The notes: generated from the letters alone by a model not told the origin. DNA of 64,000 nt from Mycolicibacter icosiumassiliensis (GCF_900078685.2 NZ_LT546170.1:767706-831705); one strand, 5' to 3'. Positions 41,769 through 51,990 are shown, numbered from the stretch's first letter. Made by a program: numbers and translations.

Positions 41769-43318
41769 GTAACAAGACCACCGCTGAACTGTTGGCCGAG
41801 CTCCGCGAAAAGCTGGAGTTGGCATCCGAACCCGGCGGTGAGGCGGCCGTCGCCAAACGCGCGAAGAAGGGCATTCCCAGTGCCCGCGACCGCATTTATG
41901 CACTGCTGGACCCGGGCAGCTTTCTGGAGATCGGTGCGCTGTGCAAGACCCCCGGTGATCCGAACGCGCTGTACGGCGACGGCGTGGTCACCGGCCACGG
42001 CCGGATCAACGGCCGGCCCGTCGGGGTGTTCAGCCACGACCAAACCGTGTTCCAGGGCTCGGTCGGGGAGATGTTCGGCCGCAAGGTGGCCAAGCTCATG
42101 GAGTGGGTGGCCATGGTCGGCTGCCCGATCATCGGCATCAACGACTCCGCCGGCGCGCGGATCCAGGACGCCGTGACGTCGCTGGCGTGGTACGCCGAGC
42201 TGGGCCGGCGCCACGAGATGCTGCGCGGCCTGGTGCCGGAGATCTCGATCATTTTGGGTAAATGTGCTGGGGGAGCGGTGTATTCGCCGATCCAGACCGA
42301 CCTGTTGGTGGCGGTTCGTGATCAGGGCTACATGTTCATCACCGGACCCGACGTGATCAAGGACGTCACCGGCGAGGATGTGAGCTTCGACGAACTCGGC
42401 GGCGCCGATGTGCAGGCTCAGCGCGGCAACATCCACAAGGTGGTCGACGACGAGGCGGCGGCGTTCCAGTATGTGCGCGACTACCTGTCGTTCTTGCCGT
42501 CCAACCACTTCGACGACGCGCCGATCGTCAACCCAGGTCTCGAGCCGGAGATCACCCCGCACGACCTGGAGCTGGACTCGATCGTTCCGGACGCCGACAA
42601 CGTTGCCTACGACATGCACGAGATCCTGCTGCGGATCTTCGACGACGGTGACGTCTTCGAGATCGCTGAACAGCGCGGGCAGGCGATGATCACCGCCTTC
42701 GCCCGGGTCGACGGGCATCCGGTCGGGGTGATCGCCAACCAGCCGATGTTCATGTCCGGGGCGGTGGACACCGAGGCCTCCGACAAGGCGGCCAGCTTCA
42801 TCCGATTCTGCGACTCCTACAACCTGCCACTGGTTTTCGTGGTCGATACCCCTGGCGCCATGCCCGGGGTATCGGAAGAGAAGAACGGGATCATCAAGCG
42901 CGGCGGCAGGTTCTTCAACGCCATCGTCGAGGCCGACGTGCCGAAGGTGACGGTGATCATTCGCAAGGCCTACGGCGGTGGCTACGCGGTGATGGGCTCC
43001 AAGCAGTTGTCCGCGGATCTGAACTTTGCCTGGCCGACGGCCCGGATCGCGGTGATCGGCGCCGACGGGGCGGCCCAGCTGCTGGTGAAGCGCTTCCCGG
43101 ATCCGACCGCCCCCGAGGTGCAGAAGATCAAGGCCGACTTCATCGCCGGCTACAACGAGAACATGGCGATCCCGTGGACTGCCGCCGAGCGCGGCTACAT
43201 CGACGCCGTGATCCAGCCGCACGAGACCCGGTTGTTGCTGCGTAAGTCGCTGCGTCTGCTGCGGGACAAGCAGAACTTCCCCAAGGTGCAGCGCAAGCAC
43301 GGCCTGCTGCCGATCTAG
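41765..43318 (+). CDS. accD4: acyl-CoA carboxylase beta subunit AccD4
   Basis: A 517-residue carboxyltransferase. With AccA3 it carboxylates the C24-C26 acyl-CoA that Pks13 condenses with the meromycolate. The two crotonase-like halves show SHDQTVFQGSVGEMFGRKVAKLME, INDSAGARIQD, GKCAGGAVYSP in the first and VDTPGAMPGV, KAYGGGYAVMGS in the second. GTG 41765 overlaps the pks13 stop (GTGA). The frame is intact, so the genes both up- and downstream of the pks13 lesion are normal. Confidence 0.96.
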   Translation: MSNKTTAELLAELREKLELASEPGGEAAVAKRAKKGIPSARDRIYALLDPGSFLEIGALCKTPGDPNALYGDGVVTGHGRINGRPVGVFSHDQTVFQGSVGEMFGRKVAKLMEWVAMVGCPIIGINDSAGARIQDAVTSLAWYAELGRRHEMLRGLVPEISIILGKCAGGAVYSPIQTDLLVAVRDQGYMFITGPDVIKDVTGEDVSFDELGGADVQAQRGNIHKVVDDEAAAFQYVRDYLSFLPSNHFDDAPIVNPGLEPEITPHDLELDSIVPDADNVAYDMHEILLRIFDDGDVFEIAEQRGQAMITAFARVDGHPVGVIANQPMFMSGAVDTEASDKAASFIRFCDSYNLPLVFVVDTPGAMPGVSEEKNGIIKRGGRFFNAIVEADVPKVTVIIRKAYGGGYAVMGSKQLSADLNFAWPTARIAVIGADGAAQLLVKRFPDPTAPEVQKIKADFIAGYNENMAIPWTAAERGYIDAVIQPHETRLLLRKSLRLLRDKQNFPKVQRKHGLLPI

Positions 43319-43710
43319 CCGGCTCTACCGCTTCGCCGCTGAGTCCTGACTCAGGATGCGGGTACAAGGTGGCCTATGTTCGTCGGGTTCAACGGCGACC
43401 TACCGATGTGGCGGCCTTGAGAATCTGGCGAGGAAATCTGGTCAATACCTGAATCCTGCTTGCAAGGAAGCCGTGTCCTAGTCTCGGACGGGTAAGTGTT
43501 GCGTAACGCTTCAGCAACACCAGTCACTTCTGTCGCAAACCAATTATCGTTTACCCCAGGCGATCCCATGATGGGCTGGCCGCCGAGGTTCCAATTATGC
43601 GGGGCCGGAACGTGATTCCGGCTGCCCGGATCGCCGTGCGAATCGTCGGAGGCCTGACGACGGGGGCGACGTGTGTGTACTGGCAGCGAGTGTCGTAGCG
43701 GCGAGGCGCG
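43319..43710. other. intergenic region after accD4 with two short palindromes
   Basis: 392 bases without a convincing gene. CTGAGTC-CT-GACTCAG (43339-43354) follows the accD4 stop and GTGTTGC / GCAACAC with an 11-base loop lies at 43496-43520. The first could be a weak terminator; the second could be an operator for the transporter gene. GC content is lower than in the flanking genes. Confidence 0.45.
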
Positions 43711-45144
43711 ATGAGTCTACTGCTGCCGGCGCGGCCGTCGGCTCCGGTAGCGCGGAAACCGCGTAGTGCTGCAGATGAGCAGAAACGACTGCTGCGCAAA
43801 GCGATTGCAGCATCAGCTATCGGTAACGCGACCGAATGGTATGACTACGGTGTCTATGCCGTCGTGGCGACCTATCTGACCGAGGCGTTTTTTCCGGAAT
43901 CGCTGGGCAATCTGGGCACCATGTTCGGCTTTGCGGTCTCGTTCGTGCTCCGGCCGCTGGGCGGCATGATCTGGGGCCCCATCGGAGACCGGTTCGGGCG
44001 CAAGTCGGTCCTGGTCGCGACAATTCTGCTGATCGCGGTGGCGACGACGTTGATCGGCGTATTGCCCACCTACGCCACCGTGGGGTGGTGGGCGCCCGGG
44101 CTGTTGATCGCCCTGCGGGTGGTGCAGGGCTTCTCGACCGGCGGCGAATACGGTGGCGCCGCCACATTTATGGCCGAGAGCGCGCCCGATGACAAACGCG
44201 GGACCTATGGCAGCTTCCTGGAGTTCGGCGCCGTCGGCGGCTTCGTCCTCGGCAGTGCTGTCGTGTTGGCGCTGGAGGCCATGCTCAGCCACGAGCAGAT
44301 GGCGGCCTGGGGTTGGCGCGTTCCGTTCCTGCTGGCCCTACCGTTGGGGGTGCTGGGGCTGGTACTGCGCTCTCGGATGCCCGAGACGCCGGTGTTCGCC
44401 GAGTGCGTCGCCTGCGACGAGATCAAGGGATCGGCGTGGGACCGACTGGTCGACCTGCTGACCAACTACACCCGACCGATCTTGGTCACCTTTGCGCTGC
44501 TGGTGGCGCTAAACATCATCGACTACACCCTGGTGACCTACCAACCGACCTACCTGCACACCTCCGCTGGCCTTGACGAACGCAGCAGGACGGCAGTGGT
44601 CCTCGTCGGGGAGTTGGCCATGATGGCTTGTATTCCCTTCGCGGGTGCCTGGTCGGACCGGATCGGCCGAAAGCCGCTGTGGCGCGGGTCGCTGATCGGG
44701 TTCATCGTGTTGGCACTGCCGATGTACTGGCTGATGGGCCAGGGATTCGCCCTTGCGCTGGTGGGATTCACGGTGCTCAGTGTGCTGTTCGCTGCGCCGC
44801 TGGCCACCGTGGCGGCGACGTTCCCGGCGATGTTCCCCACCCAAGTGCGCTACGCGGGATTCGCGATTGCTGACAACGCGGCGGTCGCGGTCTTCGGCGG
44901 CACGGCGCCGGTGCTGGCCGACTCGGTCATCGAGCACACCGGATGGCAGCTCTTTCCGGCGGCCTATCTGGTGGCCGCCGCAGTGCTCGGGTTGGTGGCC
45001 CTGCGATTCCTGCCGGAGACCCTCGGTTGCTCACTGCGCGGGACCGGCATCCCCGGAGTGCAGGGTGAACTCGAGCGTGAGCTGGCGGCCGTGATCGCCG
45101 AGCAAGCCGACGGGCTCCGTGAGCGTGCACAGCATGACGCCTGA
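43711..45144 (+). CDS. MFS transporter of the metabolite:H+ symporter type (ProP/KgtP-like)
   Basis: A 477-residue protein with twelve predicted membrane helices. It has the MHS signatures ASAIGNATEWYDYGVYAVVATYL at the start, GDRFGRKSVLV between helices 2 and 3 and RVVQGFSTGGEYGGAATFMAE. This type imports small osmolytes or organic acids such as proline, betaine or dicarboxylates with protons. A soluble C-terminal tail (GVQGELERELAAVIAEQADGLRE) follows the last helix. In M. tuberculosis other genes stand between accD4 and embB, so this is a local replacement. Monocistronic, convergent with embB. Confidence 0.9.
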   Translation: MSLLLPARPSAPVARKPRSAADEQKRLLRKAIAASAIGNATEWYDYGVYAVVATYLTEAFFPESLGNLGTMFGFAVSFVLRPLGGMIWGPIGDRFGRKSVLVATILLIAVATTLIGVLPTYATVGWWAPGLLIALRVVQGFSTGGEYGGAATFMAESAPDDKRGTYGSFLEFGAVGGFVLGSAVVLALEAMLSHEQMAAWGWRVPFLLALPLGVLGLVLRSRMPETPVFAECVACDEIKGSAWDRLVDLLTNYTRPILVTFALLVALNIIDYTLVTYQPTYLHTSAGLDERSRTAVVLVGELAMMACIPFAGAWSDRIGRKPLWRGSLIGFIVLALPMYWLMGQGFALALVGFTVLSVLFAAPLATVAATFPAMFPTQVRYAGFAIADNAAVAVFGGTAPVLADSVIEHTGWQLFPAAYLVAAAVLGLVALRFLPETLGCSLRGTGIPGVQGELERELAAVIAEQADGLRERAQHDA

Positions 45145-45190
45145 GATGGCGTGTCGGCGTGCAAACACATACTCCCGCGGCAAAGGGACC

Positions 45191-48100
45191 TTAGGCCTTG
45201 ATCCGGATCTGGCCCGGTGACCACCAGCCGCTGCGGGTGGCGCTGCCCAGGTCCAACTCCGCGGGCGTGGCCGGCGTGATCACGTCGAACTGACGCAGTG
45301 AGCCCCAGTCCCGGCCCCAGTCGTAGTTCAGGTACGTGGCCATCACGTGCGCGCGCAGCAGCATGTCGGAGATGCCCAACAGACCGCCGTTCACTCCGTC
45401 CTGCCAGGTGTCGGTGTCCTGCTTCTTGGCGTTGTAGTCCGGGGTGATCCGGTACTGCGGCACCTCGGTGACGCCGTTGGCGTGCAGCATCGGGTGCTGG
45501 CACGGGAAGGCCAGGCCCACCGCCCAGTCCAGCAGCACCGGCTTGTCGGAGCCGATGTACTCCTGGATGGTCTTCACCTCGGGCAGCCGCGGCGGGGTGA
45601 ATGCGATCCAGTCCCGCGGGTTCAGCGACTTGTCCACGGCCACAATGCGTACCGCCACGGCCTGGGCGGGAATCTGGGCCCGCGGGTAGCGCAGGTTGCG
45701 CCACATCCGCGGCCACTCACCGAACAGGTCGTAGGGAACCAGCCGTCCGGCGGCCACCGGCGCGCCGTCGGGACCGGGCACCCCGTACTCCAGCTGCACG
45801 TCCTGGCCGGTGGTGTAGCCCTTGAGCACGCTGTTGCCGGCGATGGTGCCCGCGGCGGTCACCGCCACCAGTGGGTGGGCGGCGTCGGCAGCCGGCAGGG
45901 TGTACCAGGCCGACGTCAGCCTGGACTCCTGCTGGCCGTCGGTGCTGTAGCTGCCGGCCAACGGAATCCGGGCCGGGTCGAGCCCGTAGGGCAGTGGGAC
46001 GGTCGAGCCATTGATCCCCGCCGTCTTCAGCTTCTTCGGGGCATCCCAGTCGTAGTCGGTGCCGGGCTGGGTGATCGGCATCCGCAACGCCTCGGCGACC
46101 ACCTTCTCCGGCACCCCGCTGGCGGTGAAGCCGACCGGGTCCACACCGCCCAGCGGTCCGAGGTCTCCGTACTCGCCGGGCAGCGGCGTCAGTGCGCCGT
46201 CGTTGGGGTCCGGCTCGACCAGCACGTCGTCGGCTAGCCCGCAGCCGCCCACGAACGCGCGCACGTTGGCCAAGCCGTTGGAGTAGGTCGGGTACTCGCG
46301 GATGATCCCAGCCACCATCGAGGCCACGAACACGCACACCATGAAGCCGGCAGCCACCGGAATCGGCGCGGCGGTCAGCGCCCGGGCCAGCCGGCCCTCG
46401 CCGCGGTCACGCGGCGCGAAGTGCAGCCAGACCGCCCATCCGGCCGCCACGGCGAACATGGCGAACAGGATTGTGCTGACGGTGATCCCGCCGATGCGTG
46501 GCATGTCGGCGTTGAACGGCACCCCGTAGCTGGAGACGTACCACCAGCCGTTGGTGGTGGCGAAACACAAAGCGAGGATGAACAGCACCGCAGCCGCGAA
46601 CGCCATTCGGTTTCTGGACCAGCGCACCACTTGTCGCGAGACCAACACCGTGGTGAGTGCGGCCATCGCTCCGGCCACCGCGGCGAACAGTCCGAAGTGG
46701 TGCACCCACTTGGTGGGCGCGAACATCAACGAGAACATGGTCGCCAGGATCACGCCCATCAGCCGCCACACCGGGCCGCTGGCGACACCGGCGATCCGCT
46801 TGCGCCGCAACATGATGAACATCGCGGTGAACAGGCACAGTGCACAGATCAGGAACCCGAATCGCCGCGACAGCGAGCCGTCGACAGTGGGCAGGATCAG
46901 GTAGTAGTAGCGCAGGTTCTCGGTGTACCAAGCCTGGCTGGGGCCGATCGCGGTGCGAACCCGGGTGGCTTCCAGCACGGTGCGGATGGTCTGGTCGGCG
47001 AAAACCACGGTGAGGATCACGGCGCCGGCGGCCAGCAGCGGCGCCACCAACGGCCAGGTGCCGTGAATGCGGTGGCGACGCACCAGGATCCGCAGCAGCG
47101 GCCGGCCACCGGCCAGCAGTGCGGCCACCGCGATCAGGCCGGTCGGCTGGATGCCGAGGGTGAAGGCCGCGCAGATGATCGCCAGCGCCGCCGGGGTCAG
47201 CCGGCTGGAGATGATCGCCCGCTCCACCAGCACGTAGGTGATCAGCGCCCCGACCGCGATGATCCCCTCGGGCCGCAGACCGTTGTTGAACGGCATCCAC
47301 GCCGCCAGCAGCACCATCCCGGCCGCCCACAGTGCGGGCTTGCTGGCCGCCACCGCCGGGCCGAACCGGGGCAGTACTTCGCGGCTCAGCAGCAGCCAGC
47401 ACACCAGTCCCGCAACCAGATCCGGCAGCCGGATCCAGATGCTGGCGTCGGAGACGTGCGTCATCAGCGCCAGCAGGTTGTAGTACCAGCCGAACGGGTC
47501 TTCCGGGCTGCCGAACCAGCGGAAGTAGTTGCTCATGTAGCCGGCGTGGTCGGCTACTCGGGCCATCCCCAGGATGTAGCCGTCGTCGGAGGAGTTCGCA
47601 CCGATCACGTACCAGAGCAGGAAGCCGAACACCACCGCGACGTCGGCCAGCGAGAAGAATCGCCAACGGCTCGGGATCAGCCGGTGCATCCGGTGGCCGT
47701 CGAGCCGGTCCAGACGCCACAACGCCAGGACGGCGATCACGGTCGCCAGGATGGCCACGTAGATCGCGGCCCGCTTGAGGGCGGTTGGCTTGGTGGAGAA
47801 CCGGGTGTCGATGTCGGCGGTCAGCGACAGGCCGGCCGGTGCGGGACCGGCCAGGTCGGTGAACACCCCGACGATCTGCGGGCGCAGGTTCGGGTCGGGC
47901 CAGCCGTAGCGCTGCGTGATCCCGCCGATGGTGGCGAAGGTTCCGGCGTGCGACGACGTGACCTCGATGTCGGTACAGCCGGGGCCTTCCACCTTGGCCC
48001 GTGGCGCGGTGGCCAGCACCACGTTGCGGTCGGTGACGTCCACCCGCTTCTCGGTGACGGTGATGAACAGCCCGTTGAGCGCGGCGTCCTTGCCCTTGGC

Positions 48101-48358
48101 CGGTGCGGTCGCCAGCAGCGTGCCGCCCTCGGCGGGCAGTGCGCGCACCAACGCGCACGGCGCCTTCACCGACATGGCGATCGGGGTCTGCGAGATCAGC
48201 GGTGCCGTCACACTGCTCAGCTCGCCGTGCTGCGGCCAGTTCAGCGTGGCGGTGGTCTGCACCACCGGCAGCAGCGGGGTGGCCACCGACAGCAGGAAGC
48301 CCACCAGGCCGGCGACGACGGCCACCCAGCGGGTCAATTTCACGTCACGCTCGTTCAT
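45191..48358 (-). CDS. embB: arabinosyltransferase EmbB
   Basis: A 1055-residue GT-C membrane enzyme that uses DPA to build arabinan; with EmbA it forms the branched 3,5-arabinan of arabinogalactan. About 13-15 helices span the first two thirds, followed by a C-terminal carbohydrate-binding domain. The catalytic loop NSSDDGYILGMARVADHAGYMSNYFRWFGSPEDPFGWYYN is intact; its Met265 matches M306 of M. tuberculosis EmbB, the main ethambutol-resistance site, and has the sensitive-type residue. ATG 48358 overlaps the embA stop (ATGA). Last gene of the dprE1-to-embB group. Confidence 0.97.
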   Translation of the reverse strand: MNERDVKLTRWVAVVAGLVGFLLSVATPLLPVVQTTATLNWPQHGELSSVTAPLISQTPIAMSVKAPCALVRALPAEGGTLLATAPAKGKDAALNGLFITVTEKRVDVTDRNVVLATAPRAKVEGPGCTDIEVTSSHAGTFATIGGITQRYGWPDPNLRPQIVGVFTDLAGPAPAGLSLTADIDTRFSTKPTALKRAAIYVAILATVIAVLALWRLDRLDGHRMHRLIPSRWRFFSLADVAVVFGFLLWYVIGANSSDDGYILGMARVADHAGYMSNYFRWFGSPEDPFGWYYNLLALMTHVSDASIWIRLPDLVAGLVCWLLLSREVLPRFGPAVAASKPALWAAGMVLLAAWMPFNNGLRPEGIIAVGALITYVLVERAIISSRLTPAALAIICAAFTLGIQPTGLIAVAALLAGGRPLLRILVRRHRIHGTWPLVAPLLAAGAVILTVVFADQTIRTVLEATRVRTAIGPSQAWYTENLRYYYLILPTVDGSLSRRFGFLICALCLFTAMFIMLRRKRIAGVASGPVWRLMGVILATMFSLMFAPTKWVHHFGLFAAVAGAMAALTTVLVSRQVVRWSRNRMAFAAAVLFILALCFATTNGWWYVSSYGVPFNADMPRIGGITVSTILFAMFAVAAGWAVWLHFAPRDRGEGRLARALTAAPIPVAAGFMVCVFVASMVAGIIREYPTYSNGLANVRAFVGGCGLADDVLVEPDPNDGALTPLPGEYGDLGPLGGVDPVGFTASGVPEKVVAEALRMPITQPGTDYDWDAPKKLKTAGINGSTVPLPYGLDPARIPLAGSYSTDGQQESRLTSAWYTLPAADAAHPLVAVTAAGTIAGNSVLKGYTTGQDVQLEYGVPGPDGAPVAAGRLVPYDLFGEWPRMWRNLRYPRAQIPAQAVAVRIVAVDKSLNPRDWIAFTPPRLPEVKTIQEYIGSDKPVLLDWAVGLAFPCQHPMLHANGVTEVPQYRITPDYNAKKQDTDTWQDGVNGGLLGISDMLLRAHVMATYLNYDWGRDWGSLRQFDVITPATPAELDLGSATRSGWWSPGQIRIKA

Positions 48359-51300
48359 GGCAGTGCTCGAATCGGTCCGGGCCGGCTCCAGCCGGTAACA
48401 GTGACGGTGCCCTGCTCGATGACGGCATCGGGTGCGTCCTTTGCGGGGATCAGTCGGTGATAGGCCTCTACCGCACCCCAGTCGCGATACCAGTCATTGC
48501 GCAGGTAGGTCGGGACGGTGGTGGTCCACAGCATGGCTTGGGTGATCATGAACGGCCCGCCGTCCTCGGCCGACTGCCACAGGTTCGACGATGCCGCGGT
48601 CTGCTTGTGATCCGGCATGATCCGGTACTCCGGCAGCTCGGCGATGCCCAGGTGCTCGGTGAACGGCCGCTGGCAGGGGAAGTTCGCCGCGACGGCGATG
48701 TCCATCAGCACCGGGGTCTGCGATCCCATCAACTCACTGATGGTCTTGACCACCGGCACCCGCGGCGGGGTGAACGCGATCCACTGCTCGGTGGACAGGT
48801 TCGGGTCGTTGGCGACGATGCGCACCACGTCGGTGCCCGGCGGGGCCCAGGCCAGCGGGAAACGCAGGTTGCGCCAGGAGTTCTGCGGCCCGATGTCGAT
48901 CGGCTCGGTCTGCCCGAGAGCCTTGAACGTCCCGTCGGGATTGCTGGTGCCCCACTCCAGGTTCAGCGGTTGGCCGTAGTCGAGCTTGCCGTCCTCGCCG
49001 TGCGACCAGATGGCCCCGGCCGCGGTGACCACGACAATGGGAGCCCGGTCCTTCGACGGTTCCGGCAGCCGGTACCAGACCGAGGTGGCGTGCGCGGCCA
49101 CCTGCTCCTTGTAGGAGCCCAGCACCGGGGTGACGGCCGGGTCCAGCCCGAACGGCAGCGCCACCCGGGAGCCGTTGACTCCGTCGGGGGCGTCGTCGGG
49201 GATCTTGCCGCCGGCGGTGCCCGCCGCGTCGCTCTGATTGGCGCTGGGCTTGTTGGGGGAGGCGTCGGCGTTGGGTACGCCGGGCTTGGCGATCACGGCC
49301 AGCGAGGTCAGGTCCTCATCGACGGCATTGGGGGTGAAGCCGTAGGGGTCGGCGCCGCCGAGCGGACCCAGCTCCCCGTAGCTCTGGCCCGGAACCGGTT
49401 GCAGCAGACCGACATTGGTGTTTGGCTCGGCCAGCACGTCGTCGGCCATGGCGCAGCTGGGAGAGCCGCGAACTTCGGAAAGCACAGCGTCGATGTTGGC
49501 TCGGGCGGTGGTGTAGGCCGGGTAGCGTCCCGCGGCGGCCTTGGCCATCGAGCCGACCATCAGCAGCACCATCAGGCTGGCGACGATCAGCAGCGGGGTG
49601 GAAGCCAGGATCCGGTTGCGCCGGTTGGGCGTCACCTCGGTGTGTCCGGTGTAGTCCAGCCGGAAGTGCTGCCAGCCGGCCAGCAGGCCGGTGGCGATCG
49701 ACGCCGCCAGGAACATCGACGTCACCGGCTTGCTGGCGATCACCGGCGGGATGTCGAACCACGGAACCCCGTAGCCGCCGACGTAGAACCAGCCGTTGAC
49801 TCCCGAGGTCGCCCAGGCCATCAGGAACAGCAGCGCGGTCACGTACAGGGTCATGTTGCGTCGGCTGTGCAGCCCGACCCGGGCGAAGGTGAACGCGGTG
49901 AGCGCCGCCAGCGCCCCGGCCAGCCCGGCGAACCCGCCGAACTGCACCGCCCACTTGGTCGGGGTGAACGTCAGCAGCAGCAGGCCCACCGCGGTGGATC
50001 CGATCAGCCGCCAGGCCGGGCCGCTGGCCACCCCGTTGATCCGGCCGCGCCGCAGCAGCACCACCAGCATGGCGAACATGCAGAACAGCAGCACCAGCAC
50101 GGCGAACCGGCGGGTCAGCGAGGCGTCGACGTTCTCTTCGACGGTCAGGAAGTAGTACCGCAGGAACTCCTGGTACCAGGCGATGGTCGGGCCGACCACG
50201 TACTTGATCCGGGCCGATTCGGCGACCGCGGCCAGGGTCTGAGACCGGCAGACCACTACGGCGATCACCGAGGCGGCCGCGGCCAGCACTGCCAGCGGCG
50301 CGACCAGCCCGTCGGTGACCCGGCGCTTGCGGATCACCCCTTCGATGGCGCGGGAGCCGGTCAGCAGCGGAGCCAGCGCGATCAATCCGTGCGGAGCCAG
50401 CGTGACGGTGAAGACCGCTACCAGGACTGCCAGCGCGGTGGGGGCCAGCCGGCGGGTGGCGATCGTGCGTTCCACCAGCACCCAGACTCCCAGGGTTCCC
50501 AGCGCGATCAGCGGCTCGGGGCGCAGGCCGTTGTTGAACGGCAGCCAGGCCGCCGCGAACATGGCCGCGGCGGTGAACACCGCCACCCGGTTGCCGGAGA
50601 GCCGGCCCAGCCGGGGCAGGATGCGGCGGCTGATGATCAGCCAGCAGGCCATGCCGGCCAGCGTTGCGGGCAGTCGCATCCACACCCCGGCGGTGCTGAT
50701 CGTGCTCAACTGGCCCAGTAGTGCCGGGTACCAGTCGAACGGGGCCTCGGTAGCGCCGAAGAACCGGTAGTAGTTGGCCACGTAGCCGGCGTGCGCGACG
50801 TTGCGCGCCATCGTCAGGTTGTAGCCGTCGTCGCTGGAGATGGCACCGATGACGTGCCACAACGCCAGGGTGCCCAGCACACCGATGTCGGCCAGCCAAG
50901 TGATCGGGTTGGCCGTGAACCCGTGTCGCCAGCTGCGCGGGGTGCGGTGGCATTGGCGGCGATCCAGGATGGCCAGCGCGATGATCGACGCCAGCACCGC
51001 CAGCACTCCCAGCGCCATCACGGCGGCCTTGAGGGTGGTGGGATTGGTGATGAATCGGGTGTCGATGTCGATGCGCGCGTTCAGGCCCGGCTGCGGGCCG
51101 ATCTCAAGTTCGGTGAAGACGCCGCCGATCTGCGGTTTGTTCTCCGGCGGCAGCGTGCCGGCCGCACCGGGGATGCCGACGAAGTCCGCGCCGACGACGC
51201 CGGCGTCGGCCCACAGGTGCAGTTCGGTGCAGTCGGAGAGCTTGCTGCGCGGTGCGGCCGCGGCCACGTGGTCACGATAAGCAGCGAACACGGTGGTCTT

Positions 51301-51636
51301 GTTGGCCCGCACGAACAGGCCGTGCGCGGTGGCGTCCACGCCGCCGGCCGGCACTGTCGACAGCACCAGGCCGCCCTTTTCGCCCAGGGTTGCCATCGCC
51401 GAGCAGGGGATGGTGATGTCCAGGCTGCGGGGCGCTCCGGACACCAGTGGGGCGGTGACGTCGCTGACGTGGCCGTCGGCGTCCAGGCCCTGCGGCCAGG
51501 CGATGGTGGCGGTGGTCTGTTTGACCGGGAGCACCGGGGTGATGCCGCACAGCAGCACACCGGTGAGGCCGGCCACCACCGCGATCAGCCGGGCGATCCG
51601 ATAGCGCTGCTTGGGCTGGTCGTAGGTGGAGGACAC
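48355..51636 (-). CDS. embA: arabinosyltransferase EmbA
   Basis: A 1093-residue GT-C arabinosyltransferase, partner of EmbB. I place the start at GTG 51636 (VSSTYDQPKQRYRIARLIAVVAG), which gives the length of M. tuberculosis EmbA (1094); AGGG lies just upstream. The catalytic loop ISSDDGYNLTMARNVAHAGYVANYYRFFG and the C-terminal domain are present. The reading frame stays open upstream for a further 118 codons to ATG 51990 (and to 52056), where it codes a winged-helix-like sequence; a fused protein is possible and an automatic caller might choose the long form. Confidence 0.93.
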   Translation of the reverse strand: MSSTYDQPKQRYRIARLIAVVAGLTGVLLCGITPVLPVKQTTATIAWPQGLDADGHVSDVTAPLVSGAPRSLDITIPCSAMATLGEKGGLVLSTVPAGGVDATAHGLFVRANKTTVFAAYRDHVAAAAPRSKLSDCTELHLWADAGVVGADFVGIPGAAGTLPPENKPQIGGVFTELEIGPQPGLNARIDIDTRFITNPTTLKAAVMALGVLAVLASIIALAILDRRQCHRTPRSWRHGFTANPITWLADIGVLGTLALWHVIGAISSDDGYNLTMARNVAHAGYVANYYRFFGATEAPFDWYPALLGQLSTISTAGVWMRLPATLAGMACWLIISRRILPRLGRLSGNRVAVFTAAAMFAAAWLPFNNGLRPEPLIALGTLGVWVLVERTIATRRLAPTALAVLVAVFTVTLAPHGLIALAPLLTGSRAIEGVIRKRRVTDGLVAPLAVLAAAASVIAVVVCRSQTLAAVAESARIKYVVGPTIAWYQEFLRYYFLTVEENVDASLTRRFAVLVLLFCMFAMLVVLLRRGRINGVASGPAWRLIGSTAVGLLLLTFTPTKWAVQFGGFAGLAGALAALTAFTFARVGLHSRRNMTLYVTALLFLMAWATSGVNGWFYVGGYGVPWFDIPPVIASKPVTSMFLAASIATGLLAGWQHFRLDYTGHTEVTPNRRNRILASTPLLIVASLMVLLMVGSMAKAAAGRYPAYTTARANIDAVLSEVRGSPSCAMADDVLAEPNTNVGLLQPVPGQSYGELGPLGGADPYGFTPNAVDEDLTSLAVIAKPGVPNADASPNKPSANQSDAAGTAGGKIPDDAPDGVNGSRVALPFGLDPAVTPVLGSYKEQVAAHATSVWYRLPEPSKDRAPIVVVTAAGAIWSHGEDGKLDYGQPLNLEWGTSNPDGTFKALGQTEPIDIGPQNSWRNLRFPLAWAPPGTDVVRIVANDPNLSTEQWIAFTPPRVPVVKTISELMGSQTPVLMDIAVAANFPCQRPFTEHLGIAELPEYRIMPDHKQTAASSNLWQSAEDGGPFMITQAMLWTTTVPTYLRNDWYRDWGAVEAYHRLIPAKDAPDAVIEQGTVTVTGWSRPGPIRALP

Positions 51637-51990
51637 GAGCCCTGATGTTATGCGACGGAGCGGACGCCGCGGCGGACCCCGTCCCGCCCGTCCCGCGGCC
51701 GGGGCCTCGGCTCGCAGTGCCATCACTCGTTGGTGAATTCGGTGCTCGGTGCTGCGCGGCAGCAGGTGCGCCGGCCCGTAGCGGCCCCGGCCGCGCCGGA
51801 ACACCCGGCCGCGTTCACGTTCCCAGCGCAGGGCATCCGAGATCGCCTTCGAGGGCCGGCCCCGGACACCGAAGCCCCGGGAGTCCAGCTCCGCGGCCAG
51901 TTCGCCGATGCTGCACGTCCCGTGATGCTGCAGGTAGTGGGTCAGTACGTAGCGCAGTTCGATCCCGCGCAATGGTCTCCGGTTCGTCAT
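51637..51990 (-). other. winged-helix-like ORF between embC and embA, in frame with embA
   Basis: From ATG 51990 the frame codes about 118 residues (MTNRRPLRGIELRYVLTHYL... GRPSKAISDALRWERERGRV... GRGRYGPAHLLPR) that look like a small DNA-binding winged-helix protein of a type I believe occurs in several mycobacterial copies. No stop separates it from embA, so as written it is an N-terminal extension of EmbA or a gene that lost its stop. A soluble DNA-binding domain before the first EmbA helix would be very unusual. The last part (APAAGRAGRGPPRRPLRR) is linker-like. Confidence 0.55.

Noticed and set aside
46421..48460. Long plus-strand open frame opposite embB (679 codons)
   Set aside because: It is a GC-driven mirror of embB: composition is low-complexity (Gln/His/Arg/Gly rich), with no domain, and embB is certain. 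The similar frame opposite embA and embC (48103-50721) was rejected for the same reason.
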